DNA of 64,000 bases from Branchiostoma belcheri (GCF_001625305.1 NW_017803921.1:2232854-2296853); one strand, 5' to 3'. Counted from the first letter of the stretch, positions 51,721-63,029 are shown. Numbers and translations: made by a program. The notes: generated from the letters alone by a model not told the origin.

Positions 51721-51971
51721 AAACATGGTACAAAACATATAAAGTATGATACATGTACATACTGTACAAACATGGTACATGCTGTATAGACTGCGTACAT
51801 GCTGTACAGACTGCATACTTTTCCTGCATACATGTACTTTTCATGCCATGGTACATTATGAACCAGTTCATACCACAAGAAAATCATTATGGTAGATACC
51901 ATAGTGCAAACTGCATACCACTCATATAAAAAACATACATGTAAAGCAAATTGTTACAAGTATTAACTAGA

Positions 51972-52041
51972 TTTGTGCCCACCACGAATGTTATCAAACA
52001 CTGTGAGACCTCCGTCCCCTGTACAATTAAGTACTGCAACT
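51972..52041. repeat. Left member of a 70-bp direct repeat pair
   Basis: GTGCCCACCACGAATGTTATCAAACACTGTGA and ACCTCCGTCCCC plus GTACAATTAAGTACTGCAA recur at 52760-52827, about 785 bp to the right. The segment between carries the hairpin at 52221 but no coding sequence. Confidence 0.85.
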
Positions 52042-52220
52042 ATCATATTTGTTAAATTCATACAGATATATTCAACACTATGATTGCCTTCTATGCCTTC
52101 AATCTGGATTATCATAACAGAATATTATCTTGAAAGTTTATCTGCATTACATAGAAGTCATTGCAAAGCACGTTTGAACTTTATATATTTCCAACATAGG
52201 ACATTGGACTTACCCAAATG

Positions 52221-52335
52221 TTTGACCGTACAACTCCAGTCTTTGTCAAAGAATTAGAGATCCACTGCCTCTGTGGTGTCACAGATGCAGTGGGTTGTTC
52301 ATTCCTTGACAAAGACTGGAGTTGTACAGTCAAAA
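52221..52335. mobile_element. 115-bp hairpin MITE with nested palindrome
   Basis: TTTGACCGTACAACTCCAGT and ACTGGAGTTGTACAGTCAAA are inverted ends, continuing as CTTTGTCAA and TTGACAAAG. The loop is itself palindromic (CCACTGC.TCTGTG and CACAGA.GCAGTGG). Confidence 0.8.
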
Positions 52336-52708
52336 ATTTGGAAATGTCCAATTTTTGTGTTGGAAATTACAGTTCAAACTTGCTATGTAATAGAATATTC
52401 ATTTTTTACGTAGCACAAACACACATTTTCTTTACGAATCTCAACCAGTGCAATAAACTATACAGACCCAACAACTGACTTTCCATCTTTCACTACACCC
52501 ATCTCTTGATTGTCTCGACATTACGTTTCATGTCTGATTGTAAAAGGCAACTCTTTTCACATTTCAGGAATGGTCAGGATTGTCACAATACTTTACACAA
52601 GAATAGCAAACACCAGAACAATTATAAACATTGCTTTCCATGCCTCTCCAACACATGTCTCACATCTCTTTGATGCCATACTCTCAATCTTGAAACATTT
52701 GTAGTGGT

Positions 52709-52714
52709 TTTATT
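52709..52714 (-). promoter_or_regulatory. Candidate RECK polyadenylation signal
   Basis: The minus strand reads AATAAA about 600 bp downstream of the RECK stop codon. Assigned by position only. Confidence 0.3.
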
Positions 52715-52759
52715 TTGGTGGTTCCACCAAAAACACTGGATCAGATGAGCACTCTTTGT

Positions 52760-52827
52760 GCCCACCACGAATGTTATCAAACACTGTGAAACCTCCGTCC
52801 CCCCACGGTACAATTAAGTACTGCAAA
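52760..52827. repeat. Right member of a 70-bp direct repeat pair
   Basis: Near-identical to 51972-52041, with a short CCACG insertion. Confidence 0.85.
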
Positions 52828-53124
52828 CATATATGAATCTACAGTATTATGCAAATAAGAGAGAGAGGAGAGGCATGGTAAAATTTCCGTCCAATTGCCA
52901 TTACACATTGCACTGCATCACACATCGTCCTTGTTAGTATTTCACTCTTGATTTGTATACACATTTTCTAGATTGTCTTTTTTCTGAGAAGTACTTTACA
53001 ACAAACGTTTTCTCTGGGGTGGATTGTACAAGCATGTTGGCAGAACATACTGATCCATTGCAAAATTGGTAATGTATTGTGCATAGCACAAATGTCTCAT
53101 TCAAAGAATTCACATATTTAAAAA

Positions 53125-53235
53125 TGACACCCTGTCTACAGTTTTCAAATGCTGTGTCAGAAAAGATCTTTTCTGCAACAGGCAAAATTCTAATGCAACG
53201 TTGACCAAACGTCTGACAAAAACTTTGTGAAGAAG
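53125..53235 (+). mobile_element. Fragment of the AACRTACTGYGCCTGC MITE family in the RECK 3' region
   Basis: Shares GACACCCTGTCTACAGTTTT, CAAATGCTGTGTCAGAAAA and TCTGCAACAGGCAAAAT with the copy at 6465. It overlaps the expected RECK 3' UTR. Confidence 0.6.
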
Positions 53236-53316
53236 CAATACGTTCTGCTGACTGATAATTGTACATAATGTTTACTCCAGGCCAGAGTTTAACCCAGGAG
53301 AATTCTGGGTCATCTG

Positions 53317-56300
53317 TCATGAGGCATGGAACAGTCTGTGTAGCACTGTCCCTAAGCAGAGCAGCAGGAGTGCTGTCAGGGAGGGGACAGCTGCTGTTGC
53401 GGAACTGACCATGGTGACAGCGGCGAGGTGCAGCGAGGCTGAGGTGAGGAAGGACAGAGGCACGTGGGATACGATCACCGGGCTGCCAGAGTTGATGAGG
53501 GCCCCCAGCTTCTGGGCTTCCTGGTTACAGGCCTCCACCTGAAGATGGGGAAGAAAATTACAGAAAAACTCAAAAGATAAAATTTTCAAACCAAATGCAT
53601 AATGTTTACCTTCACATGGTCTAGCATAACAAACTAGTGCTCTGTTTATTCTAATTTAAACACAATCATACATAAGGTGACCAGCCCCTCCAACTCTGTC
53701 CTGCAACTTGCTAATAATGTAATCCAACACCACAGGGTGCCTGTTACATCACCAGTTACAACGATGACAGCCATTTGGTCCAGGTCTTCTTTGTTTAGAG
53801 AAGAAGAACAGACACAGATGGACAAGTCAAAAACAAAAGTAGATCAGCCTGCCATGTTGGAAAAGTCCAGATTTTGCACTGGAGCAGTACATGCTAAAGA
53901 CATGCTTCTGCTGTAAACTGTACAATGTAGCTAACCAGAAGATACTAACCTGTAGCGGTGTGGTGTTGGGTGTGACTGGCATCACTATCGCGATGATGTC
54001 TCCCTCAATACTCAGGTACCCAAACACATCACACTGAGGCTGAAACAACAGCAAAAGTCAGGATGGTTCTTCAATGGAGGTGTTTTATGTATTTAACAAT
54101 AACAGGTAACTATCACCTTTTCAACATGTCAACCCTCAGACCAGACTGTAACTTACTAAGGCTTGAGCCACACACACTGGCAAGAACCCTACCCTTTTTG
54201 GTAAGTGTGGTGGGTTCTTTATCATGCTTAAGGTGGCTCTTCTTAAACACGGGACCTCTGGCATTACGTCTCATTTTCAACTGTAGTAAGGAAATATGTG
54301 TGTAGAGCCTTACCACTGACACATGGTTCCTGAGCTGCTGGATGACTTGTGTGACGGTGATGGGGCCGATACTCGCCTGTCTGGACACCAGATCCACGTA
54401 CCAACCACTGTACAACATCGCCAACACTCCACCTGCAGGGTACAGCAAACCAGAGGTGTAACTTCACAGATGGTACAGCAACTAGAGGTGTAACTACACA
54501 GACAGTGCAGTAACCAGAGGTGTATCTACAGACGGTACAACCACCAGAGTTGTAGCTATACAGACAGTAGCAGAGGTGTAACTACACAGATGGTACAACA
54601 ACCATAGGTGTAACTTCACAGAGGGTACAACAACCATAGCTGTAAGTACAGATGGTGCAACCGCTAGAGTTGTAGCTACAAAGACGATACATCCACCAGA
54701 ATTGTAACTTCAAAGACGATACAACCACTAGCTGCAGAATTGTAACAACATAGACGATACAACCACCAGAATTGTAACAACACAGACAATACAACCACCA
54801 GAGCTGTAAATACAAAGACTGTATAACAACCACAGAAATTCCATGATCTACAGTACACAGAGTTGTTCCATACCACAGACTGGACAGCAGGCCCCAGGAG
54901 GAATGATCCCTTCACACAGGCTGGAGTCAGGACAGCTGACCGTGGAACACTCTGGGTACTTCCCTTGTCCTAAACAAGTATAGATTGAAGTAGATTCAGA
55001 GGACGCTACATGGTTCATTTACACTTTAGTTAAGGATTCTCAATTTACTTTATGTTCATTTCATCGTTTACTATTATTCTATCATTCCTAATGTACAATT
55101 ACCCCTTGGGCATGAATTTACAAAAAAATAATATAATAATTTATCAACTTTTGATGTTAATATCGCAGAGAATAATGTTCAATGTAAACTGACCTGGCCT
55201 TAGCCCCACAGCCAGACATGGGCCTTCGTAGTCTATGGAGACTCTGGCTGCGTGGGCTGCACAGTTACTCTCATAGGTCTCACCATTATGTCCACACACA
55301 GGGCTGGCTTTACACTGTTCCTGCTGATACAGGAAAGACAACTCAAGCATCATGGAACATATCAGAAAATACAAGATCTTACTTGGTCTACACAACTGTA
55401 AAACAAATACAACTGCAACTCTTGGTATTAGGGCCATGTACCTAATGTAACATCAGGTACAGAGGTTTGGGTACAGATTCAGACCTGCACAAGTACCTCA
55501 AAAACTCCACAAGTAACAGGCTGGTAGTGGTCATCTTCAATGACTATTTCTCGTGACAAATTTGACTGACTCACATGGCAGGGTGCGTGATAGCCCAGTT
55601 GTTTCCCTGCTACCAGGAGCTGACAGTAGTTGGGATGTTGAACCCCGTCCACATCACAGACAGGATCCTCCATCTCTCCCTCACAGCTACGGGGAACTGT
55701 GCAAACAGCAAGGTGTTACGACAGTCTGTGGAAGTTGACTGTTTTATATTGACTGATTAAAGTTAGTGGATGACACCTGAAATGTCTGACTGTGGATCTC
55801 TAACCTTCACTGTTCTATAGTTGAGACTGTATAGTCTAGTGCTAAAGTAAGACTAACCAAGACTTACCACACTGGTACTGCTGACAATGTTGCTGGTCCA
55901 GACCATTCAGACAAACCTTAGGTCTGGGGATACACCTGTAATACATGGACAACAGTATGTCAATACACAATGTATGTATACTCCGGACTGCTATCACAAA
56001 GAGATTCACATGTGTTAACTGCCTTTCCCAAGGACACAACGTCTGGGTGCATGTCCGGACATGTCTGGATACAACCCTGGGGATTGAACCTGGGTCCCCT
56101 TGCTTTACAGTAGGATGCTCTACCACTACACCACACAGATGCCACACAGGCAATAAAAAAAAAGCAACCTGTACCTCTTGCTTGCTGGGCAGGGGTCAGG
56201 TTGACATGGGTGGAGGGAGGAGCATGTTCCAAACTCAAACTGGTGGTCCAGAAGGCCTGCACATCTGCGAAGAGAAAGGTTCTCAACATTAGAACAATTC

Positions 56301-59300
56301 AGAAATGAAATGAAAACTTAACAGCAAAACAACTATCCTATTGGGATTGAATTAAGACAGCAGCAATCTGAACTAGGCGGCTCCAGTCTTACTGAGGGAC
56401 AAATACAGGACCAATGGCCAGTTTGACAATTTACGGACGGACGAAAGATAATTTAAGGTATCTTCAAAGGTCAATGTAATTTCCTTTACAGCTACAATCA
56501 TGAAACAAAGTTGAAACACCCAGAGTAAAACAAAGAGCATACATGTATGTTTGCAGTCCCAATTGACCCCCAATATTCTCGAGCGAGAAAGTACCAACCT
56601 TGCCAAACAGGCACTTGGATAGGTCCTGCCGTTGTGAGCACAGACTGGAACAAACTGGTCAGCACAGTTACAGGGGAGACCTGTGTAAAATAAGAACAAC
56701 ATGCTTGTATTTCAGCTATACTATTTAGCTTCAATGGTTAAAAATCATTACATTTGAAAAAAATATTGAATCCAGATTTATATGTATTCCAAAGTTTCCC
56801 TTGCTTCTTAAGGCAAGGTATCATACCTGAGTAAGACAAGGTCTCATACCTGTGTAAGACAGGGTCTCATACCTGAGTAAGACAGGGTCTCATACCTGAG
56901 TAAGACAGGGTATCATACCTGAGTAAGACAGGGTATCATACCTGTGTATCTTCTCCTCTCCTCCTCTGAACTGCTGAGTGAGAGACAGGGTCTCTTGGTA
57001 CAGGTCAGCTCACCGGCAAAACACGCACAGATGTTACAGTCCATCTCAAAACTGGTGCCATGGTCTGGAAAAAAAAAAACACACAACAAGTTGGTCAAAA
57101 TTACTATAATTTGAAGCTAATGAAAAGAGTAACTACAATTGACAGGTCTTGAGAAGAAAGGCTTGTTTGGTCCTCCTAGCAGCTTTCCAGAAGAACTGCA
57201 GGGGCCTTTTTGCTGGAAACTTTTCCATAAGGTCTACACTCAAGAATATTCTGTGATTTTTTCCTCTTCATAATACAACTAGCCACTTACAAAGGAACTG
57301 CAGGATTTTTTTGTTGGAGACTTAGCTTTTACATCAATTCCTACATACAAGAAGTCATTAACATTTTCAGATTTTTGTTGGTTTTTCACGACAAACGTTC
57401 CCATACCTCTGATCTGTCCCCCGACCAGACAGGTGTCCATGGGGATACAGGACAGGGTGGTGCAGTCTCCCAGTCTCCTGTCGTCACCGCAGTGACACAC
57501 CCGGTAACAGCCGGGGTCTCCACTGGCTACAGGTACTCTCACCACCGCCCCCGCTGCTACCACGTAGTCTGACGCTTCACCCATCGGGCAACCTGGGAAA
57601 CATGTCCAGATTATGCATCATGTACTGAGGAAGACTACAGTGACTAGGTGAAAACATTTACCTTTGTGTTGGAACAAAAGTTTGACCTTTAAACATCCAA
57701 CAGAGATGAACTTTCCTGATATGTACAAAATGACTTATAATACTGGAGGGCATACACCTAAGTACCTAATACCAGCTCAGAAAGGAACAACAAGTAGTCA
57801 TGCCTTCAAAATCAAATACCAGTGTTGTCAATCAAGGATTGAGGTGTTAAAAACTTGTTTTTCAACCGAACTATAGTAGAGTGGAACTCGCTTTCACCAA
57901 GTAGATTGCCTGATTGGTGTCCTCCTAAATGCAAAGCAAATGGTCAGCCCACTTGGCTGTTGCCCCAGTATTTCTGCATACTGACCTTGTTTACAAATGC
58001 AGTGAGAGTGAGAACAAGGGAACCCTGTACACTTGTGTCGAGCCAGAGAAAGCATCCTATACTTTGACATGACTCAACTGGGGTTTGAATCCATGACCTC
58101 CCGAGTGCAAAGCGAGCAGCTTTACCAACCAGAATGTCTGTGTACTGACCTTGTTTACAGATGTGCTGAGGACAGGAGGAGCCTGTACAGTTCTCCCTGG
58201 CCCTGTTGACGTGGCAGACTGACTCCATACAGGGACTGGGGTTACAGGGGTTGGTCACCTCGTCTAGTCGGCTGATGTGCTGACTGGGAACTACAAATAC
58301 ACAACAGGAAACAGTGAGAAATGCTAAATAATAAGAGTTGTTGACTCAGAATCTGAAGGTTCTGAGTTCAAATCCCTAGCAGGCAATGTGGTCTCGTGAC
58401 TAGGGTTGTTGACTCAGAATCTAAAGGTTCTGGGTTCAAATCCCCAGCAGACCCCACTGTTGCGTCCTTGGGGAAGGCATTTGATTGAACACTTATTTCC
58501 TCACTCAAATCAGTAGGGGATCAAACCTTACTTCATGCAGTCTTACGAAGCTTGTACATCTGTACTTACTATACAAAACTTGTATGTTACACCTAAAGGT
58601 GGTCTACAAGTATTTCAAGCATTGTAAAACAAGAGGAAGAATTTTTTTCAGACAAGTTAGTGTACCTAGGTACGGTGCGAGGGTGATACAGTGGTCATCC
58701 TCGTCCTGGGGGGACAGGGCGTTACACAGACTGTCCACTGTCGTGCCCAGAGGGAAGCGGGCCTGGTCACCACACCTGGTCAGGATGTTCACACAGTCAG
58801 CCCTGCAGGAATTAAGATAACATTTAGGAGGTAACAAACAGATTTTAAGATGTAAAGTAGAGTGGATTCATCCTTCAAGCTAACCAACATCTAGCACACC
58901 GCAGTCATCCCTCAGTAAGACATGTGGAGTCACATAGTTCCCCTTTAGAACTTTTATTCAGTCTGCCATGACTGACATCTTTGGTGTGAAAGATGACAGT
59001 TAGCTTGAGGAATAAATCCACTCTACTTTAAACAGGTTTATGATTTTTTTTTCCAACCTTGCTCTGTAGAGCCTTTTCCTTGCACACAATGCTACCTGAG
59101 TTGGTAAGTAGATGGTTGAGGTATTTGTGTATCCCTGAGCTTACTTGCAGATCCTGTTTCCGTGAGACTGGCTGTGGCAGGGTTTGATCTGCAGGGTGCA
59201 GGCGATGGCCTTCCACATGTCCGGCTCACACTCCTGCACGTCCCGCACAGGGATGGTCATCACAGGCATGCTGATCACCCCTCCCTGCCAGTCTGACATG

Positions 59301-62300
59301 TACTGTTCCGCATCCTCGTCCGACCGTGAAGCACAGCTGCGGAACAACTCCGTCGGTCTACAGGGCAGGGAAGAGGAGAAACACCATTATTACATAATAT
59401 TACAGTGTTCGAAATAACCATCCGCAGTCTGCATGTTGCAGAGACATTTCAATATTACAGAAGAACAAAATAATCAACCTGCAATTTTGCAGACTGAAAA
59501 AATCAGGCTAGTGCCAGTGGCTAGTGCCAACTCTACAGTGTTGTTTGTTACATTACATTACAAACATAGTTTCCCAACCTTACCTGTTATTGAAGTTGGT
59601 GCAGAAGTTCAGCTCTGAACACCCAAGCTGACACGGTTCTTGAACTGCAAAACAAATACAAGACTTAAGGTCATGATGAACAACAACAGAGATGTTCAAA
59701 ATATAAATAATGCATATCATACTTACTACATCAGCATTTCAAACTATGTATAGTATATACAGGTTCATTGCCCTGGGGGAATTCCCATAGATCTTTTTGA
59801 CAAGTAAAATAAATAATGGACCACATTATAATTAGTACAGCAATCCTTTCCAGCAGCGTGCATGTTGGGTGAGTGGTACCAGCTGGGATTCGAACTCACA
59901 ACCTTCAGGTTTAAATTGAAGGCAGAGTTGCTTGCGTGTGTAGTAAAAGTGGTTATTGACTCTGCCTCTGGACCCAGAGGTTGGGAGTTTGAATCCCAGC
60001 TGTTGTAGCTCACCTGACATCCACACTACTGGAAAAGACTGCAGCCCTTAGGATGGAATGTAAAGTCGCTCTTGTTGAAAAGACAATATTTTAAATATCA
60101 TACATAGTGTCTGACTTCTCTGTCACAGGCTATGGAAGAACAGTTCAACTGAGTTCATTTGAGTAAAACTTGCCAGACATCACCTTCACTATTTTTCTTT
60201 TACCTTAGACCACACATGCACGAGACAGATCCCTTAGGGACACAGCAATACTCACCATCAGCAATGCACTGCATAAGGACCTCCTCAGAAGGGTGATACT
60301 GGCAGTCTGCATAAAACTGGTTCCAACTGGAGGAAGTGGCCCAAGTTGTACTGTACAGCTGAAAATATATTTCACCAAATGTAGACATCTCAATAAAGAT
60401 ACAACTGCAAACCTAGAAACTTTCGTGGAAGTTTATTTTTTCATTTCTAATTGTAACCAATCTACCATGAATGTGTGTCACATCAGTGACATAACAATTA
60501 TATGTCTCCATTGTGTTACATATATTTCAATTTTATCACCATTGTACTACAGAACTGTTTGAACCATGAACTTGAAACTCTAACTTTCCTAAAATGGAAG
60601 CAGTCCGGAGGGCCAGTGAAGTAAGAAGATGGTTGAGCAGTGTAACTGTAACTGTGAGTTACTCAGTGATCCTACCTTGACGCAGAGATCTCGACATCTA
60701 GACGTGGCTGCTTTGGAGCAGCACTGAAGCTTCGCACCGTCCAATCCTGTTACAGGGATGACCTCCTCCGTATCATGTCCGTTGTTGGCTGGACACAACA
60801 CACAAAGGTTTGATGTTTCAACATGCATATGCATGGTGGCCAGAATTTTTGACCAAATATCTTGGCCTTCATCAGCTATCTGACCCAAGTGCTTTAGACA
60901 CATGATTTTTTTCCCACATGTGAGGTCAGCACTGGGTCAAAGTTTGTCACAAGGAGTGAGCACTTCATTTAGCTGATGAAGACCAAGAGATTCGGTCAAA
61001 AACTCAGGTGAGTTACATTTCTTTGCATTGGAATACAGTTTAATTCTTCATTCATGCTATTTCCGGGAAGTATATTGAGTTTATTACCTGATGCTGAGAG
61101 GAAGCACTGCCAGAGAGGGTCCTGAGGGAGGGGGTCTCCACAGCCCTCGATCAGCCCGTCTACTATCTCCTGTTCACTGGTCAGGGTGACCAGAACACGC
61201 CTGCACCTGTCCTGACACTGCTCATCATTCGACTGCTCACAACAATGTAAACCTGCAACAAACAATATACCATCAACTTACAACCTTTTAGGCCATATTG
61301 ACTGATGACATTTTGTATATGGCTGACATCCCCAAGTGTATCAATTTTCTTCCATTTCCAAAAGAACAAAGTTAAGACCACACTTTACATAGACATATCT
61401 TTAGGTACTTGAAGAATGACAGTAGTCAAAAGGAAAAGATAAGATACAGCACTTATCAAAAACTTAGCACATTGCTGCAGTTTTTCTCAGGGTACAGCAG
61501 CCATCTACACTTCTTGGTCACTAGAATGCTGAGAAAAACTGCAATAGGACAGTCAAAAATTCAATACACTAATTTTTAGTGCGTTGGAAGAAAGATTGTA
61601 CCCTTTACTACATGTATCTGTATTTGTGGTTACTAAGGCCACATCAAATAAATTTCTTGGTTCTCATATTTGCAGTGCTGGAAAAGAGAAGAAATTGGAA
61701 CACTTATAGAAGAACAACAACAAAGAAACAGGAATAGAAAATGGACCAACTGCAAAAGTGAGTAGTTCACTCCACAAAAGATAACAGAAACACTCACCAA
61801 TGCCCTTCACACCTTTAGAAAAGGAAACCAGAAACACAGAAAAGGAGGAAGAAAACAGAGAAGACAGTCAGAGAAGAAGAAATGACCACAAAACAATACG
61901 TTTTATTACACATGTACGAGTATATTTGCACTCTATCTAGTGTCGTCCCCATTGGATGTGGTCCATTGCATGCTGGGAGGTGCAAGGCACTATGGGTACT
62001 CACCAAATATAAAAGCAATCCATCCCATCTTTCTTGAGTTAATCGTGGTGACTAACAAACAATATACAAACAAACACAGTCCAAAATAAGGTAATAAAGG
62101 ACTGTAATGTCTGGTCTCAGACCACAATACCTCAAGACTACACTGTTCGAATGAAAGCTCATCTGTGTTTGTAGAATCCGTAGTTGCAGAGTTTAAACGT
62201 TGTTCAAACACAAAAAAGGAACTCAACATAGATTTTCAGTCGATCTCGCCAACCTTTGTCAGATTTGTGATGCATTTGCTGACTCTCCGGAAGCATGATG

Positions 62301-62734
62301 ATGTCAATCAATCAATCAGGAGAGTCTGTGCACACATCTGATGAAGGTTGACGAGATCGACCAAAAATTTATGGTGACTCCTTTCTTGTGTTGGAACAAC
62401 ATGTAAACTCTACAACTAAAGACTACACTGTAATGGTGAGATGGGTTCTTTACTTCAAATTTTGCCAAGACATAAAACGTATAAATATAATTTAAAAGCT
62501 ACTGAAAACATTGTACACAATCCCACACTACAGACTTACTCTCAGCAGGATTGTTGGCAGGGCGTGAGTTGGTGTAGTTGTCCACACACTGGATGACTTG
62601 TTGATTGTCTAACAGGCAGTGGTCCTGTATGGCCTGTCTCTGTTGTCTGGTGGGTGTGGAGTCTGTCTGGAACACTGTACTACATGCCTCCTCACACTCT
62701 GCACTCACACTGGTCCCACAACACCGCTCACCCA
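53317..62734 (-). CDS. RECK: Reversion-inducing cysteine-rich protein with Kazal motifs (RECK), 5' end missing
   Basis: Nineteen exons: 62734-62540, 61252-61088, 60788-60676, 60358-60256, 59644-59584, 59357-59145, 58802-58666, 58290-58150, 57592-57407, 57064-56942, 56680-56599, 56264-56175, 55935-55868, 55696-55575, 55323-55194, 54969-54874, 54432-54314, 54039-53950 and 53538-53317. All join in phase, giving about 817 residues against about 825 for the equivalent part of human RECK (971 aa). They encode cysteine repeats CC3 (GERCCGTSV..), CC4 (LHCCEQSNDEQC.., with LPQDPLWQCFL) and CC5; the frizzled-like region (NNRPTELFRSC.., WKAIACTLQIKPCHS); von Willebrand C-like segments; three Kazal modules (VPVCAHNGRTYPSAC, DPVCDVDGVQHPNYC, SPVCGHNGETYESNC); and a hydrophobic C-terminus (AVPSLTALLLLCLGTVL), a GPI-anchor signal. 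RECK inhibits MMPs and, with GPR124, is a Wnt7 co-receptor. The signal peptide, CC1 and CC2 were not found and probably lie past 64,000. Confidence 0.95.
54453..54835. repeat. Minisatellite filling a RECK intron
   Basis: About a dozen degenerate copies of a roughly 26-33-bp unit (consensus like AGAGGTGTAACTACACAGA plus GGTACAACAACC) occupy nearly the whole 441-bp intron 54433-54873. The repeat gives spurious open frames on the minus strand. Confidence 0.85.
56015..56146 (-). mobile_element. tRNA-derived SINE in a RECK intron
   Basis: The minus strand shows GTGGTGTAGTGGTAGAGCAT (box A) and CCCAGGTTCAATCCCC (box B), then GTTGTGTCCTTGGGAAAGGC of the common core. Confidence 0.8.
56822..56944 (-). 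repeat. 23-bp tandem repeat built from a RECK splice donor
   Basis: CATACCTG occurs at 56822, 56845, 56868, 56891, 56914 and 56937, exactly every 23 bp. On the minus strand each is a CAG|GTATGA donor. The one at 56937 is the true donor of RECK exon 57064-56942; the other five follow in the intron. Confidence 0.9.
57986..58050 (-). pseudogene. Partial copy of RECK exon 58290-58150 with its splice donor
   Basis: The minus strand decodes as LARHKCTGFPCSHSHCICKQ followed by G|GTCAGT, paralleling RARENCTGSSCPQHICKQG|GTCAGT of the true exon 164 bp upstream. The reading frame is open through the copy but no in-frame acceptor is visible, and read-through from the real exon enters it in a different frame. 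It is a degenerate duplication, though better preserved than the PSME3 and ARF1 ones. Confidence 0.75.
58068..58140 (-). mobile_element. tRNA-like SINE head in a RECK intron
   Basis: The minus strand reads GGTTGGTAAAGCTGCTCGCT then GGTCATGGATTCAAACCCC, positioned like tRNA boxes A and B but without a foldable acceptor stem. Confidence 0.6.
58331..58520 (+). mobile_element. tRNA-derived SINE with duplicated head in a RECK intron
   Basis: GTTGACTCAGAATCT..AAGGTTCTG.GTTCAAATCCC occurs twice (58339 and 58409). The second is followed by GTCCTTGGGGAAGGCATTTG and TTTCCTCACTCAAATCAG. The first copy lacks the core. Confidence 0.8.
59873..60015. mobile_element. Two opposed tRNA-like SINE heads in a RECK intron
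   Basis: 59873-59935 (minus) ends in GGTTGTGAGTTCGAATCCCAGC; 59940-60015 (plus) reads GGTTGGGAGTTTGAATCCCAGC. Their opposed orientation makes a long imperfect inverted repeat. Confidence 0.6.
60843..61005. mobile_element. MITE-like inverted repeat in a RECK intron
   Basis: GAATTTTTGACCAAATATCT with TTGGCCTTCATCAGCTA is mirrored by AGCTGATGAAGACCAAGAGA and TTCGGTCAAAAACTC. Confidence 0.7.
61471..61545. mobile_element. 75-bp hairpin in a RECK intron
   Basis: The arms ATTGCTGCAGTTTTTCTCAG and CTGAGAAAAACTGCAAT are inverted repeats around a 38-bp loop. Confidence 0.65.
62239..62361. mobile_element. 123-bp hairpin MITE in a RECK intron
   Basis: GTCGATCTCGCCAACCTTTG with TCAGAT and GACTCTCC is mirrored by GGAGAGTC, ATCTGA and CAAGGTT-like sequence ending GAGATCGAC. 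Confidence 0.7.
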
Positions 62735-63029
62735 CTGGCAAACACAAAAAAAACCTCTTACTTCAGGCATAGGAGAATTAATGTTGTGTTTCCTGATGTC
62801 TGTCCTGAAAAAGTAGGGCTGGTACGTAGAAATTCTGTCTCATTATCTAACTCCGCATTCTGATTGGTAAAGGCTCACCCACTGTCAAGAATATGCTGTA
62901 TTAGTCTATAATGTAGTAATAGTACCTTAACATATGTAACCCTATACAAGTAAGTAGGTGCACCAGTATACCCACAGCTACAAATTAGATGCACTACTAA
63001 TAGACCCCTCTGTACAGCTCCGATTTTGG

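Larger units (their letters stand above)
48051..53316. other. Intergenic region between convergent ARF1 and RECK
   Basis: Holds MITEs at 48456, 50163 and 52221, the CCATGG minisatellite and the 70-bp direct repeat pair. About the last 0.6 kb is expected to be RECK 3' UTR. No coding sequence is recognised. Confidence 0.5.

Noticed and set aside
54582..54915. Minus-strand frames rich in LWWLYCLCCYNSGGC
   Set aside because: Products of the intronic minisatellite between two verified RECK exons.
58388..58450. Possible true tRNA gene (box A and box B present)
   Set aside because: No foldable acceptor stem or anticodon arm, and the SINE core follows directly.
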